Positions 27,204 through 36,070 of a stretch of DNA of 64,000 nt are shown one piece after another. Made by a program: the position numbers and the translations under genes. Positions within the stretch are counted from its first letter, which is position 1, and every line of letters starts with the position of its first letter. The notes below the pieces were generated by a model that was not told the DNA's origin, did no database searches, and was given only the letters and a program-made list of their open reading frames with translations. Source of the DNA: an uncultured Clostridiaceae bacterium (GTDB lineage Bacteria > Bacillota > Clostridia > TANB77 > CAG-508); the NCBI GenBank assembly GCA_947577025.1, contig CANPTO010000010.1:1-64000 (forward strand). The letters run 5' to 3'.

Positions 27204-28686
27204 TTATAAAATTATACAAATTAATCCGCCGCTACCCTCATTAACAATTCTTTCTAAAGTCTCCTGAAGCTTACCTTGAGCATCTTCTGGCATTCTGCAA
27301 AGTTTATTTTGCAATCCTTCATTAACAAGTTCATGTAAGCTTTTTCCAAATATATTAGACTCCCATATTTTTTGTGGGTCACTTTCAAATTCAGAAAGTA
27401 AGTAATTAACAAGTTCTTCAGATTGTTTCTCACTACCAACAATAGGTGAAACCTCAGTCTCAATATCTGCTCTTATCATGTGAATCGATGGGGCCTTGGC
27501 TTTTAGCTTAACACCAAACCTAGAACCTTGTTTAACCATTTCAGGTTCATCTAAAATAAGTTCATCCATAGAAGGAGTAACTATACCATAGCCAGTAGCT
27601 TTAACACTCTCTAGAGCATATGCAATTTTATCATATTCCTTTTTAGTTTGAGCAAAAGAAGTTATAGTAGAGAATAAATCTCCTTCATTTGAAATTTCAA
27701 CACCAGAAATTTCAGTAAGTACTTTATAAAATAAATCATCTTTTAAATCAATAGAAATATTAACATTTCCGATTACCTAATAAAATTTCGTCAACAATAG
27801 TTTTCTTAATAACTTCAGTTCTTTGAATTTTAGTAATACCACTATCTATTTGTTTTAATAAACGAATATCACTAAAAGCTTCTTTAATTTCAGAATGTAA
27901 TTCTTGTTTTAACCAATGTTCATTTGGAAGACCATCAACCCAACGAGGAAAATTAATGTTAATTTGTTCAATAGGGAACTGATATAATATTCTACTAAAA
28001 ATATTATTAATATCATCCAAATTCAAAGTAGAACAATCAGTAGGAAGAACAGGAACACCATATTTGTCTTCTAAGTTTCTTGCAAGTTCTCTTGTATAAT
28101 CAGAATTTACATTAGTAGTATTAAGAACAATAACAAAAGGCTTGTTTAGTGCCTTAAGTTCAGTCACAACCCTATTTTCAGCCTCTATGTAATCTTCTCT
28201 AGGAATATCAGTAATAGAACCATCAGTTGTAACCAAAATACCAATAGTAGAATGTTCAGTAATAACCTTTTTAGTACCAATCTCAGCAGCTACCTCAAAA
28301 GGAATTTCCTCTTCACTCCAAGGAGTTTTAACCATTCTAGGCATATCATCTTCTAAATACCCAATAGCATTATTAACCAAATAACCAACACAATCAACCA
28401 ATCTAGTTTTAAGTTTAATATTATCACCTAAAGTGATTTCTACAGCTTCATTAGGAATAAACTTAGGCTCAGTAGTCATAATAGTTCTTCCAGAAGCACT
28501 TTGAGGAAGCTCGTCTAAAGCCCTTTCTCTTTTGTATTCATTATCAATATTAGGAATAACAAGTAAATCCATAAACCTCTTTATAAAAGTAGACTTACCA
28601 GTCCTTACAGGACCAACAACCCCAACATAGATATCTCCATCTGTACGTTTTGCTATATCTTGATAAACTAATAAATTTTCCTCCAT
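27204..28686 (-). CDS. spoIVA: Stage IV sporulation ATPase SpoIVA, one +1 shift at CGG
   Basis: 493 residues when one base is skipped, the expected SpoIVA size. SpoIVA is the ATPase that polymerises around the forespore as the coat basement layer. The N-terminal part carries DIAKRTDGDIYVGVVG with Walker A GPVRTGKST, LVDCVGYLV and LVTTDGSITD. The zero frame ends at codon 308 just after CGG (27771-27769). Skipping C gives LLGNGNVNISIDLKDDLFYK and 187 further residues, including the conserved end DAQGKLQETLERIVNEGSGG. Neither half alone would polymerise in known SpoIVA biology, which requires the C-terminus. AAGGAGG precedes the start. Confidence 0.93.
27768..27771 (-). other. +1 shift site CGGA (spoIVA)
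   Basis: In-frame AAT CGG AAA on the minus strand. Skipping C gives Asn-Gly-Asn; the zero frame stops three codons later. Confidence 0.88.
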
Positions 28687-28934
28687 GAAAAAATATACCT
28701 CCTTAAAATGTTTGTACTAATAAACTTGTTTAATTAATGTATATTAGTTAAATTCAAAAGTATGACTAAAAAGAAGAAATAAAAAGAAAAAAAGTGAATC
28801 GGCATAGAAAAAAATTTAGCAGTAATATTGCAAATAGTTACATTTGGTGTTAAAATTATTATACTTGTAACTAATTAATTTTGCTAATACTTGTAATAAA
28901 TATTAGCAGTTTCCTAAAAAAGGAGGTAGAGGAT

Positions 28935-29156
28935 ATGATAATTCCTACTAGAACAAAACCTACTCCATTTGATGGAGCAGAGTTTACAGATGCATTATAT
29001 GGGCGCAACTCATCAAATACTGAATATATTTGTGAGGGGCTAAACAAAGCCACAAGGAGAAAAGCTTTCCCTTGGGAGCTAGATCCAGACATAAATAAGG
29101 AACCAAACGACCAAACATCATTTAAGAACTTAAAAAGAATAGAAATTGACCAATAA
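28935..29156 (+). CDS. Small hypothetical protein
   Basis: 73 residues starting at ATG 28935, with AGGAGG at 28921-28926. It is rich in polar residues and Pro (TRTKPTPFDGAEFTDALYG, then KAFPWELDPDINKEPND), with no hydrophobic span. Possible in-frame starts further upstream lack a ribosome site. The position divergent from spoIVA and the short Pro-rich sequence would fit a spore-associated protein, but nothing shows this. Confidence 0.55.
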   Translation: MIIPTRTKPTPFDGAEFTDALYGRNSSNTEYICEGLNKATRRKAFPWELDPDINKEPNDQTSFKNLKRIEIDQ

Positions 29157-29172
29157 GAACTATGTATAGAAA

Positions 29173-29316
29173 AGGGGCTGTAAAAAAAGGAAAGATTTGG
29201 GACGCGTTCAAAACTTTCCTTTTATTTTTTTACATTATTTTTTAACTTTAAATAAAAAAGGAAAGTTTTGAACGCGTCCCAAATCTTTCCTTTTTTTACA
29301 GCCCTTTTTCGTTAAA
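29173..29316. repeat. Large inverted repeat made of two R2 elements
   Basis: AAAAGGGGCTGTAAAAAAAGG ... AAACTTTCC is followed by its near-perfect reverse complement ending TTTTTTTACAGCCCTTTTT, about 55 bases per arm. Each arm contains GGGACGCGTTC or its complement. The arms also match the terminator at 19458-19526. Transcribed from either side it would form a very long hairpin. Confidence 0.85.
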
Positions 29317-29334
29317 AAGGCCAAATAAATAAAA

Positions 29335-29470
29335 ACTCTAAGACAGAAAAGGAAATTGAGGAAACAGGAGTTGTAGGATATGAAAAGTAAATATAGAATA
29401 ATATTAGATAAAATATTAAATTACATACAGGAAATACAAGAATTGAAGGAACATATACAAAAAAAGTAAA
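29335..29470 (+). pseudogene. Decayed copy of the mntA/hepT junction
   Basis: GAAAAGGAAATTGAGGAAAC and GAAAAGTAAATATAGAATAA, then ATACAGGAAATACAAGAATT, align with 30890-31000 of the intact mntA-hepT pair: the last mntA codons and first 20 or so hepT codons. The HepT frame ends after about 28 codons. It is the left end of a segmental duplication. Confidence 0.75.
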
Positions 29471-29567
29471 CATAATTGACAAAAATATGTAAAACTGCTA
29501 TAATATAGAAAGATAACATATTAATGGACTAGGATTATAGTCCTTTCAATTATTAGGAGGGAAAGGT

Positions 29568-30143
29568 ATGAGAAATCGGTTTTTAGCACTTGTATTGGTA
29601 ATTTTATTTTCAACCATGATCGGTGGATGTGGACAAAAAGAAGATGCAACTTCGGCAGAGGATCTAGTTTACGATTCTTCTGAAACCAATGAGAAATTAA
29701 CTGAAGAGGAAAAGATGAAATTTGTAGATAGAGGAATAAAGCTGGGAAGGAATGAATTCTATATTGAGAATTTATATGCATCAGGTAATGAAACTATTTC
29801 AAAAGAAGAATATGCTAAATATACAGAGAAAAAACAGCAATGGGAAGAAAAAAAGACAGTAGAGAGCTTGATAGAATTAGCAAACATTACAGAGAAAATA
29901 ACTGGAAAATCAAGTTTTGCCGAGATACCACCAAAAGAAATATTGCAACTAATCGATGAATCGATAGAATTAGGAAGAGACATGAGTAAGATAGAAGAAC
30001 GATACGAATCTGAAGAACATGGAGGAATAAAAGAAGAAGATTACCATTATTTTGAAAACTCAAAAAAAATGTGGGAAGAGCAGAAAATACAACGAGTGCT
30101 AAATTCGTTAGAGTATAACATTACTAAAATAAAAGAATCCTAA
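29568..30143 (+). CDS. Lipoprotein with two internal repeats
   Basis: A 191-residue lipoprotein. The signal peptide MRNRFLALVLVILFSTMIGG is followed by the lipobox Cys (GGC). The mature part has two copies of a motif of about 50 residues: GIKLGRNEFYIENLY...ISKEEYAKY...WEEKK and SIELGRDMSKIEERY...IKEEDYHYF...WEEQK. Codon 4 is CGG (29577-29579) and is read in frame, most likely as Arg of the basic signal-peptide start. The paralogue at 31358 has one motif copy. It lies in the duplicated segment, with a promoter-like TTGACA...TATAAT arrangement at 29477-29505. Confidence 0.78.
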   Translation: MRNRFLALVLVILFSTMIGGCGQKEDATSAEDLVYDSSETNEKLTEEEKMKFVDRGIKLGRNEFYIENLYASGNETISKEEYAKYTEKKQQWEEKKTVESLIELANITEKITGKSSFAEIPPKEILQLIDESIELGRDMSKIEERYESEEHGGIKEEDYHYFENSKKMWEEQKIQRVLNSLEYNITKIKES

Positions 30144-30146
30144 TAA

Positions 30147-30200
30147 AGAGGGACGTTTCTAAAATTTCCATAGCGGAAATTTTTAGAAACGTCTCTCTTT
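30147..30200 (+). terminator. Terminator of the lipoprotein gene
   Basis: GAGGGACGTTTCTAAAATTTCC pairs with GGAAATTTTTAGAAACGTCTCTC, followed by a T tract. A near-identical terminator follows the paralogue at 31669. Confidence 0.9.
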
Positions 30201-30203
30201 TTT

Positions 30204-30316
30204 TATATTCTAAGGAAAGTCATCCACGTTAGTGGTGAGTTTCCTTAGAATATAATTATGGAAGAATTAGATTTTCTTAGCGAAGAATGAGCTTAGAAAA
30301 TTTTATTCTTGTTTTT
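30204..30316. repeat. Dispersed repeat family R1, copy 4
   Basis: TATTCTAAGGAAAGTCATCC, then GGTGAGTTTCCTTAGAATA, then GAATTAGATTTTCTTAGCG and GAGCTTAGAAAATTTTATTC. It is almost exactly the reverse complement of the copy at 6531-6644. It splits the duplicated segment: no R1 copy is present at the equivalent place after the second lipoprotein. Confidence 0.8.
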
Positions 30317-30326
30317 TAAATTTTTA

Positions 30327-30543
30327 TTATTGTTGTTCGCCAGGTAAGAAATAATCTACAACACCGTAAATTAAAGCACCTACTATGGCAGCCATCCAAG
30401 AAATTGTATATCCTGCTACAAATACGATTGCAGAAAGAACAAATCCTACAAAGCCTTTTCCAAAGGAACTAGCATGAAGCCCAGTAAATTTTACTATTAA
30501 ATAATCTATTACAGTAAGAACAACTGCAGCTGCAATTAGAGTC
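30327..30543 (-). pseudogene. Truncated copy of the holin-like protein gene
   Basis: Nearly identical to 31736-31970 but with an in-frame 18-base deletion (six residues, in QYFV...) and with the N-terminal half and start codon missing; homology stops at about 30543. It is a dead duplicate. Confidence 0.85.
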
Positions 30544-30630
30544 TCTCTATTTTTAATAATAAACTTTATTAAATTTGTAGTATTTTAAATTATAATATGA
30601 TATACTAATAATATGCAAGGAGGAAAGGAT

Positions 30631-30939
30631 ATGACAAATAAAATATATTCATTAGAAGATATAAAAGAAAAATTAAATGAGATATTAAAAGCAACAGAAG
30701 TAGAAAAAGCAATTCTATTTGGCTCATATGCAAAAAAAATGCCAACTAAATATAGTGATATAGATATATTAATAGATAGTAATGGAAAAATAAAAGGATT
30801 AAAATTTTTTGCTATTATAGATATAATAAGAGAAACATTCGATAAAGATGTAGATGTAATAGAAAAGGCAGAAATAAATAAAAATTCCAAGATAGAAAAA
30901 GAAATTGAGAAAACAGGGGTTATAGTATATGAAAAGTAA
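30631..30939 (+). CDS. mntA: MntA-type nucleotidyltransferase antitoxin
   Basis: A 102-residue minimal nucleotidyltransferase. ILFGSYAKKMPTKYSDIDIL carries the GSxAxG-like motif and the catalytic SDID; a third acidic residue follows in DVDVIE. In the known MntA-HepT system the antitoxin AMPylates a Tyr of the HepT toxin. ATG 30631 follows GGAGGAAAGG; the ATG at 30613 overlaps that site. The gene overlaps hepT by 11 bases, as usual for this pair. Confidence 0.88.
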   Translation: MTNKIYSLEDIKEKLNEILKATEVEKAILFGSYAKKMPTKYSDIDILIDSNGKIKGLKFFAIIDIIRETFDKDVDVIEKAEINKNSKIEKEIEKTGVIVYEK

Positions 30940-31267
30940 AGATAAAATAATATTAGATAAAATATTAAATTATATACAAGAAATACAAGAATTTATAAAT
31001 GGATACACACAGCAAGAATTTAATAAAGATAAAAAAACGATAAATGCATGTGTATTTAATTTAAGTCAAATAGGAGAATTAACAGGTAAAATTAGTGAAG
31101 AAACAATAAAAGAAAATCCACAAATAGAATGGAGAGGTCTAAAAGGACTAAGAAATAGAATTGTTCACGATTACGATGGTGTAAATTTGGATATGATATG
31201 GGGATTTTTTGAAATAGAATTACAAGAATTGGAAGAACAGATACTAAAAATTAGTAAACATAATTGA
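30929..31267 (+). CDS. hepT: HepT-like RNase toxin
   Basis: A 112-residue HEPN protein. The RX4-6H-type active site is RNRIVHDYDG, with the Tyr that MntA modifies in known systems at HDY. The remainder is a helical bundle (ACVFNLSQIGELTGKI, WRGLKGLRNRIVHDY). HepT cleaves RNA when not modified. A decayed second copy of its start is at 29335-29470. Confidence 0.88.
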   Translation: MKSKDKIILDKILNYIQEIQEFINGYTQQEFNKDKKTINACVFNLSQIGELTGKISEETIKENPQIEWRGLKGLRNRIVHDYDGVNLDMIWGFFEIELQELEEQILKISKHN

Positions 31268-31357
31268 CGAAAATATGTAAAACTGTTATAATATAAGAAG
31301 ATAACATTTTTAATGAACTAGGTTTATAGTTCTTTCAATTATTAGGAGGAAAGCAAA

Positions 31358-31660
31358 ATGAAAAAACGGTTTTTAGCAATTATATTGGTTACAGTATCTC
31401 TTTCAACAATGCTTGTTGGCTGTGGAGAAAAGAAGGAGCCTCTTGAACAGCAGGTTCTTGAAGTTTATGACTCTGGAATAAATCAGGGGCGTAATGGATT
31501 ATACATTGAGCTGGCATATGAAATGTTACCAGGTCGCATCACAGAGGAGGAATATAACAGCTATATAGCAGCTAAGGAGCAATATGAAAATTATAAAACA
31601 AATGAGAACCTACAAAGTTGGGTAGATATTACTCAACAGATTCTTAAAAAAATTTTATAG
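31358..31660 (+). CDS. Small lipoprotein, paralogue of 29568
   Basis: A 100-residue lipoprotein with signal MKKRFLAIILVTVSLSTMLV and lipobox Cys in VGC. The mature part has one copy of the motif present twice in its paralogue: GINQGRNGLYIELAYE...ITEEEYNSY...YENYK. Base composition in the mature part (CAGGGGCG, GGTCGCATC, GAGGAGG) is richer in GC than its surroundings, which hints at transfer. Codon 4 is CGG (31367-31369), read in frame. Upstream and downstream sequences match those of the paralogue. Confidence 0.75.
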   Translation: MKKRFLAIILVTVSLSTMLVGCGEKKEPLEQQVLEVYDSGINQGRNGLYIELAYEMLPGRITEEEYNSYIAAKEQYENYKTNENLQSWVDITQQILKKIL

Positions 31661-31668
31661 TCATAATA

Positions 31669-31725
31669 AAGAGGGACGTTTCTAAAATTTCCATAACGGA
31701 AATTTTTAGAAACGTCTCTTTTTTT
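31669..31725 (+). terminator. Terminator of the second lipoprotein gene
   Basis: GAGGGACGTTTCTAAAATTTCC and GGAAATTTTTAGAAACGTCTC, then a T tract. It duplicates the terminator at 30147. Confidence 0.9.
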
Positions 31726-31735
31726 AAAAATTTTA

Positions 31736-32110
31736 CTATTGTTGTTCGCCAGGTAAGAAATAATCTACAACACCGTAAATTAAAGCACCTACTATGGCAG
31801 CCATCCAAGAAATTGTATATCCTGCTACAAAATATTGAGTTACATATAATACGATTGCAGAAAGAACAAATCCTACAAAGCCTTTTCCAAAGGAACTAGC
31901 ATGAAGCCCAGTAAATTTTACTATTAAATAATCTATTACAGTAAGAACAACTGCAGCTGCAATTAGAGTCCATATGTTGCTTATTTGGAATCCTGGTGTA
32001 AAGAAAGCAGTAATTGCAAGAACTATTGCTGCACTAACTAATCTTCCTACTATTTGCCATATCATGCTAGCACCACTTCTAGTTTGACTATGAGTTTGGT
32101 TTTCTGACAT
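31736..32110 (-). CDS. Phage-holin-family-like membrane protein
   Basis: 124 residues with four predicted membrane spans after a polar N-terminus (IVGRLVSAAIVLAITAFF, WTLIAAAVVLTVIDYLIV, GFVGFVLSAIVLYV, WMAAIVGALIYGVVDYFL). This fits the four-span family annotated as phage holin superfamily IV, many members of which are chromosomal and of unknown function. A shortened duplicate lies at 30327-30543. An AAGGAGG site precedes the start. Confidence 0.75.
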   Translation of the reverse strand: MSENQTHSQTRSGASMIWQIVGRLVSAAIVLAITAFFTPGFQISNIWTLIAAAVVLTVIDYLIVKFTGLHASSFGKGFVGFVLSAIVLYVTQYFVAGYTISWMAAIVGALIYGVVDYFLPGEQQ

Positions 32111-32372
32111 AATAAAACCTCCTTATTAAGAAATTTGTAAATTAAAATAAATTTACATACTTTCAATAATTTTATTATTTACATTTTTCTTTTTTATATT
32201 CTTAAAATTTTTTATGTAATGAGAAAATTTTTTAGAAGATAATTATGTCGAAAACTAGATTTTTTAAAATTTACATTTGTTAAAAAAATCTTGGTTTCGG
32301 CTTTTTATATTTCAAAAATGAATAAATGGAAAAAAAATGAGAAAAATAAAATTAAAAAGGAGCGATTTTTTT

Positions 32373-33044
32373 ATGTTATTAACATTTTTTAGAACAATAA
32401 TACTATACATACTAGTTTTAATAGTAATGAGATTTATGGGAAAAAGAGAAATAGGTCAGCTTCAACCATTCGAACTTGCAATATCAATAATGATAGCAGA
32501 TTTAGCAACAATACCGATGGCAGAATCTGGAATTCCTATAACAAGTGGAATAATACCAATCTTAGGACTATTAGTAATGCATTTAACAATTTCATTAATT
32601 AATTTAAAAAGTATAAGGGCAAGAGAAATAATATGTGGAAAACCATCAATACTAATATATAGAGGAAAAATACAAGAAGACAAACTAAAAAAGGAAAGAT
32701 TTACAATTAATGAACTAGAAGAAAGATTAAGAGGTCAAAATATATTCAACATAGGAGATGTAGAATATGCAATATTAGAAACAAGTGGGCAAGTAACAGT
32801 AATACAAAAACCAGATAAAAGAAACGCAATACCAGAAGACTTCGGAATAATGCCAGAATATGAAGGAATAGCATATGACCTAGTAGTAGATGGAAAAATA
32901 ATGAAAGAAAATTTACAAAAATTAGATAAAGACTATAATTGGCTAGTAAAGCAAGTAGAACCCTATAATATAATGCCAGAAGATGCACTAATAGTTACAA
33001 TAGACGGAAAAGGAAACTTTTTTTGCCAATCAAAACAAAAATAA
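32373..33044 (+). CDS. DUF421 (YetF-like) membrane protein
   Basis: A 223-residue protein of the YetF/DUF421 family. Three N-terminal membrane spans (FFRTIILYILVLIVMRFMG; FELAISIMIADLATIPMA; PILGLLVMHLTISLINL) include the conserved GKREIGQLQPFELAI. The C-terminal cytoplasmic domain has GKPSILIYRGKI and VIQKPDKR. ATG 32373 follows AAAAAGGAGCG; an upstream in-frame start lacks a site. Relatives are linked to spore germination and lifespan in Bacillus. It is paired with the DUF4363 gene downstream. Confidence 0.9.
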   Translation: MLLTFFRTIILYILVLIVMRFMGKREIGQLQPFELAISIMIADLATIPMAESGIPITSGIIPILGLLVMHLTISLINLKSIRAREIICGKPSILIYRGKIQEDKLKKERFTINELEERLRGQNIFNIGDVEYAILETSGQVTVIQKPDKRNAIPEDFGIMPEYEGIAYDLVVDGKIMKENLQKLDKDYNWLVKQVEPYNIMPEDALIVTIDGKGNFFCQSKQK

Positions 33045-33240
33045 CTTCCCATTGGGGACGTTTCCTAATGGGGTATCTGTCACTTTTGGGAATGCTTAAA
33101 ATAGAAAATGTCAACTATGGTGATATGCTCATATATATAATTAATACAATAAATATACTTAGGTAAATTACAAATGTCGGTATAGAGTAATAAAACAAAT
33201 CAAATTGATTTAATAATAATATGAAAATGAGGGAAATAAG

Positions 33241-33630
33241 ATGTATAAAGAAATTATAATTTGCTCAATTGTTATAATAATTGTAGTTGGATTAAATATA
33301 TTTACAGAAAAGTATACAAATGAGTCGGTAAGTGTAATTACAGGCAACTTAGAAAATTTAAAAGAAACTATTCTTTCAGATGAACAAAATGATGAAAATA
33401 TAAATAATAAAATAGAAGAAATAACAAAAAGCTGGAACGAAAGACATCAAAACTTAGCATACTATATAGAACATGATGAATTAGAAAAAGTAGAAACAGA
33501 AATTGTATTATTAAAAGGTAACATAGAAGTTAAAGAATATGAACAAGGTATTCCAAATTTAAACAATTGCATATTTATATTAGAACATCTAAAGGAAAAA
33601 ACAGCATTACAGATTAAGAATATTTTTTAA
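33241..33630 (+). CDS. DUF4363 family protein
   Basis: A 129-residue protein: one N-terminal hydrophobic span (IIICSIVIIIVVGLNIF) and an outside helical domain with SWNERHQNLAYYIEHDELEK, the signature I associate with DUF4363. It regularly follows DUF421 genes in Clostridia, and their functions are probably linked. A short region after its stop (33631-33715) is coding-like but has no start. Confidence 0.8.
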   Translation: MYKEIIICSIVIIIVVGLNIFTEKYTNESVSVITGNLENLKETILSDEQNDENINNKIEEITKSWNERHQNLAYYIEHDELEKVETEIVLLKGNIEVKEYEQGIPNLNNCIFILEHLKEKTALQIKNIF

Positions 33631-33724
33631 AAATTATAAGACAATTATTCCATATGCATCTCAGCTAGTTACAAAAGTAAAAAGAGTAGCAGGAAGATAC
33701 TATTATGAAGTTAGGCACACTTTT

Positions 33725-33860
33725 TTATATTCTTAGGAAACCCTATGAAACTTTTTAGTTGCGCAACACAAAGTGAAAATAAAATTTAACACATTTTATT
33801 TTCAAAAGAAAGTCATCCACATAAGTAGGTGAGTTTCCTTAGAATATTATTCTTGTTTTT
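33725..33860. repeat. Dispersed repeat family R1, copy 5
   Basis: TATTCTTAGGAAACC ... AGTCATCCACATAAGTAGGT ... GAGTTTCCTTAGAATATT. A 60-base insertion (about 33745-33805), itself with ends TTTTA/TAAAA, separates GGAAA from GTCATCC. Confidence 0.7.
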
Positions 33861-33876
33861 ATTGTTTAGTTAAAAT

Positions 33877-34759
33877 TTATATAGAAAAACTTTCCATTTC
33901 TTTTTCTAAATTGATTTTACTACTTCTACTCATTTCAACAAGAGGAAGCCTAGGAATACCACAATTAAAACCTTTGATATTTAAAGCAGCTTTAATAGGA
34001 ATTGGATTTACCTCGCAAAATAAGCTATCAATTAAATTCAGGCATTTTAGTTGTGAACTAAGAGCTTTTTTAGTATCACCATTTAAATAATCTGTAACCA
34101 TATTATGTGTAAATTTAGGTTCTATATTAGCAAGAACAGAAATTACACCTAAACCTCCTAAAGATAAAACAGGCACAATTTGATCATCATTTCCAGAATA
34201 TATATGTAAGTTATCACCACACATATTAGCAATTTTAGCAACTTGTGATATATTACCAGAAGCTTCCTTAATTGCAACTATATTAGGAATTTTAGAAAGT
34301 TCTAAACAAGTTTCAGGAGTTATATTTACACCTGTTCTACTAGGCACATTATATAAAATAATAGGCAAACTAGTTTCTTTAGAAATATTAGAATAATGAG
34401 CAATAAGGCCTGACTGAGTAGTTTTATTATAATAAGGAGTAACAACTAAAAGACCATCTACACCAACACTTTGGGCATATTTAGAAAGCTTAATCGCACT
34501 ACTAGTATTATTAGAACCAGTACCTGCAATAACTGGAATGCGCCCGATTTACTTCATCTACAACAAATTTTATAGTATCCTTCTTTTCTTGCTCAGACAT
34601 AGTAGAACTTTCACCAGTAGTCCCACATACAATAATTGCATCAACTTCATTAGAAATTTGAAATTCAATTAATTTTTTTAATTCCTCAAAATTAACACTA
34701 TTTTCAGAAAAAGGTGTAACAATAGCAGTGCCACATCCTTTAAATAAAATTTCTTTCAT
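33877..34759 (-). CDS. dapA: 4-hydroxy-tetrahydrodipicolinate synthase DapA, one +1 shift at CGG
   Basis: 293 residues when one base is skipped, the normal DapA length. The enzyme condenses pyruvate and aspartate semialdehyde in the lysine and dipicolinate pathway. GCGTAIVTPF and CGTTGESSTMS lie before the break. At AAT CGGG (34546-34543) the zero frame ends 12 codons on; skipping C gives VDEVNGRIPVIAGTGSNN, exactly the family sequence. The rest holds TPYYNK, the catalytic Tyr in YNVPSRTG and Schiff-base Lys in AIKEASG. ATG 34759 follows a GAAAGGA site. Dipicolinate supply fits a spore former. Confidence 0.94.
34543..34546 (-). other. +1 shift site CGGG (dapA)
   Basis: In-frame AAT CGG GCG on the minus strand. 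Skipping C gives Val-Asn-Gly-Arg-Ile-Pro, the strongly conserved DapA sequence. Confidence 0.92.
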
Positions 34760-34791
34760 ACCAAATTCATTCCTTTCAAAAAAATATATTA

Positions 34792-36013
34792 TTAACGTAA
34801 AACACGTAGCCAACACCAAAAAAGTTTTTCCATAAATGTATAAATGCCAACTTTTTTAACATCATTTTCAGCAATAAGGTCAACTTTCCCAATAGTCTCT
34901 CCATTTAAAACATATGAAACTTCTCCTAAATATTGTCCTTTATAAATAGGTGCACAAATAGTATCAGGCATATTTATGATTTCTTCTATATTTTGAGCTT
35001 CTCCTTTTTTTAGTAAAGTGCCAAAATGGCTTTGATAAAGTACATTAACATTACTAGTAACCCCTTTTTGCACATATAAACTTTTTAAAACATCCCCATT
35101 ATTTGCAAAACCTTTATAGTTATAATTACTAAATCCATAATCTAATAATTTTTCTGCCTCAGAAAAACGAACCTTTGGAGTAGGAGCCTTCATAATAACA
35201 GCAATTAATGAAAGATTATCCCTTGTAGCACTAGCAGATAAATTATACAAAGCAAGAGCAGTAGAACCAGTTTTCAAACCAGTAGCACCTTTATAATTTC
35301 TAATTAATTTATTAGTATTAACAAGCTGAGACTTTCCACCGACGAAGGCTATCCATCCAAATAGTAGTGTATTTTGTTATACTAGGATGATTAATTAAAA
35401 GCTCTCTAGACATTAAAGAAATATCATAACTTGAAGTAACATGCCCATCTTCATCTAATCCATGACAATTTTTAAAACAAGTGTCATTCATACCAAGTTC
35501 TTTAGCTTTAGCATTCATTTTTTCCACAAAAGAAGAAGTAGAACCCTCTAAGTATTCAGCCATAGCTACTGTACAATCATTAGCAGACGCTACACATATA
35601 GCTTTTAACATTTCATCTACAGTAAGTTCTTCTCTAACATCTAGCCAAATTTGTGAGCCACCCATAGAAGCGGCATTTTCAGTACAAGGGATTTTATCAG
35701 TTAAAGTAATTTTACCACTATCCAAAGCTTCCATTATAAGCAAAATGGTCATAACCTTAGTAACAGAAGCTGGTCTTAACTTTTCATGTGGATTTTTTTC
35801 ATATAAAATCATACCAGAATTTTGCTCAATTAAAATAGCAGAGCCAGACTCTAAATCTAAATTAGTAGTAGAAGTTACGGAAGTACTAGTAGTAACAACA
35901 CTTGGAGTATCCTGAGAAGACCACATAAAATCTTCAGAAGCACAGTAAGAAAAAGGCAAAGCCAAAAAAGAAAATATAAATAAAAATAGTATCACATATA
36001 CAAATTTACGCAT
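34792..36013 (-). CDS. D-alanyl-D-alanine carboxypeptidase (DacA/DacF type), one +1 shift at CGG
   Basis: 406 residues when one base is skipped. After a signal peptide (residues 1-25) come SVTK at 83-86 (catalytic Ser and Lys) and SAN at 143-145. The zero frame ends eight codons after CGG (35341-35339); skipping C gives MDSLRGGKSQLVNTN and then the third motif KTG in GLKTGST. Without the shift the enzyme lacks KTG and cannot be active by the rules of this family. The C-terminal beta domain follows. The enzyme trims peptidoglycan stem peptides; DacF-like members act in sporulation. Confidence 0.92.
35338..35341 (-). other. +1 shift site CGGT (dacA-like gene)
   Basis: In-frame CGT CGG TGG on the minus strand. 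Skipping C gives Leu-Arg-Gly-Gly-Lys; the third catalytic motif (KTG) is reached only in the shifted frame. Confidence 0.88.
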
Positions 36014-36070
36014 ATAAAAACCTCCAATACATACTAAAATATATGAGTATGATTGAAGGGCTATGCTAAA

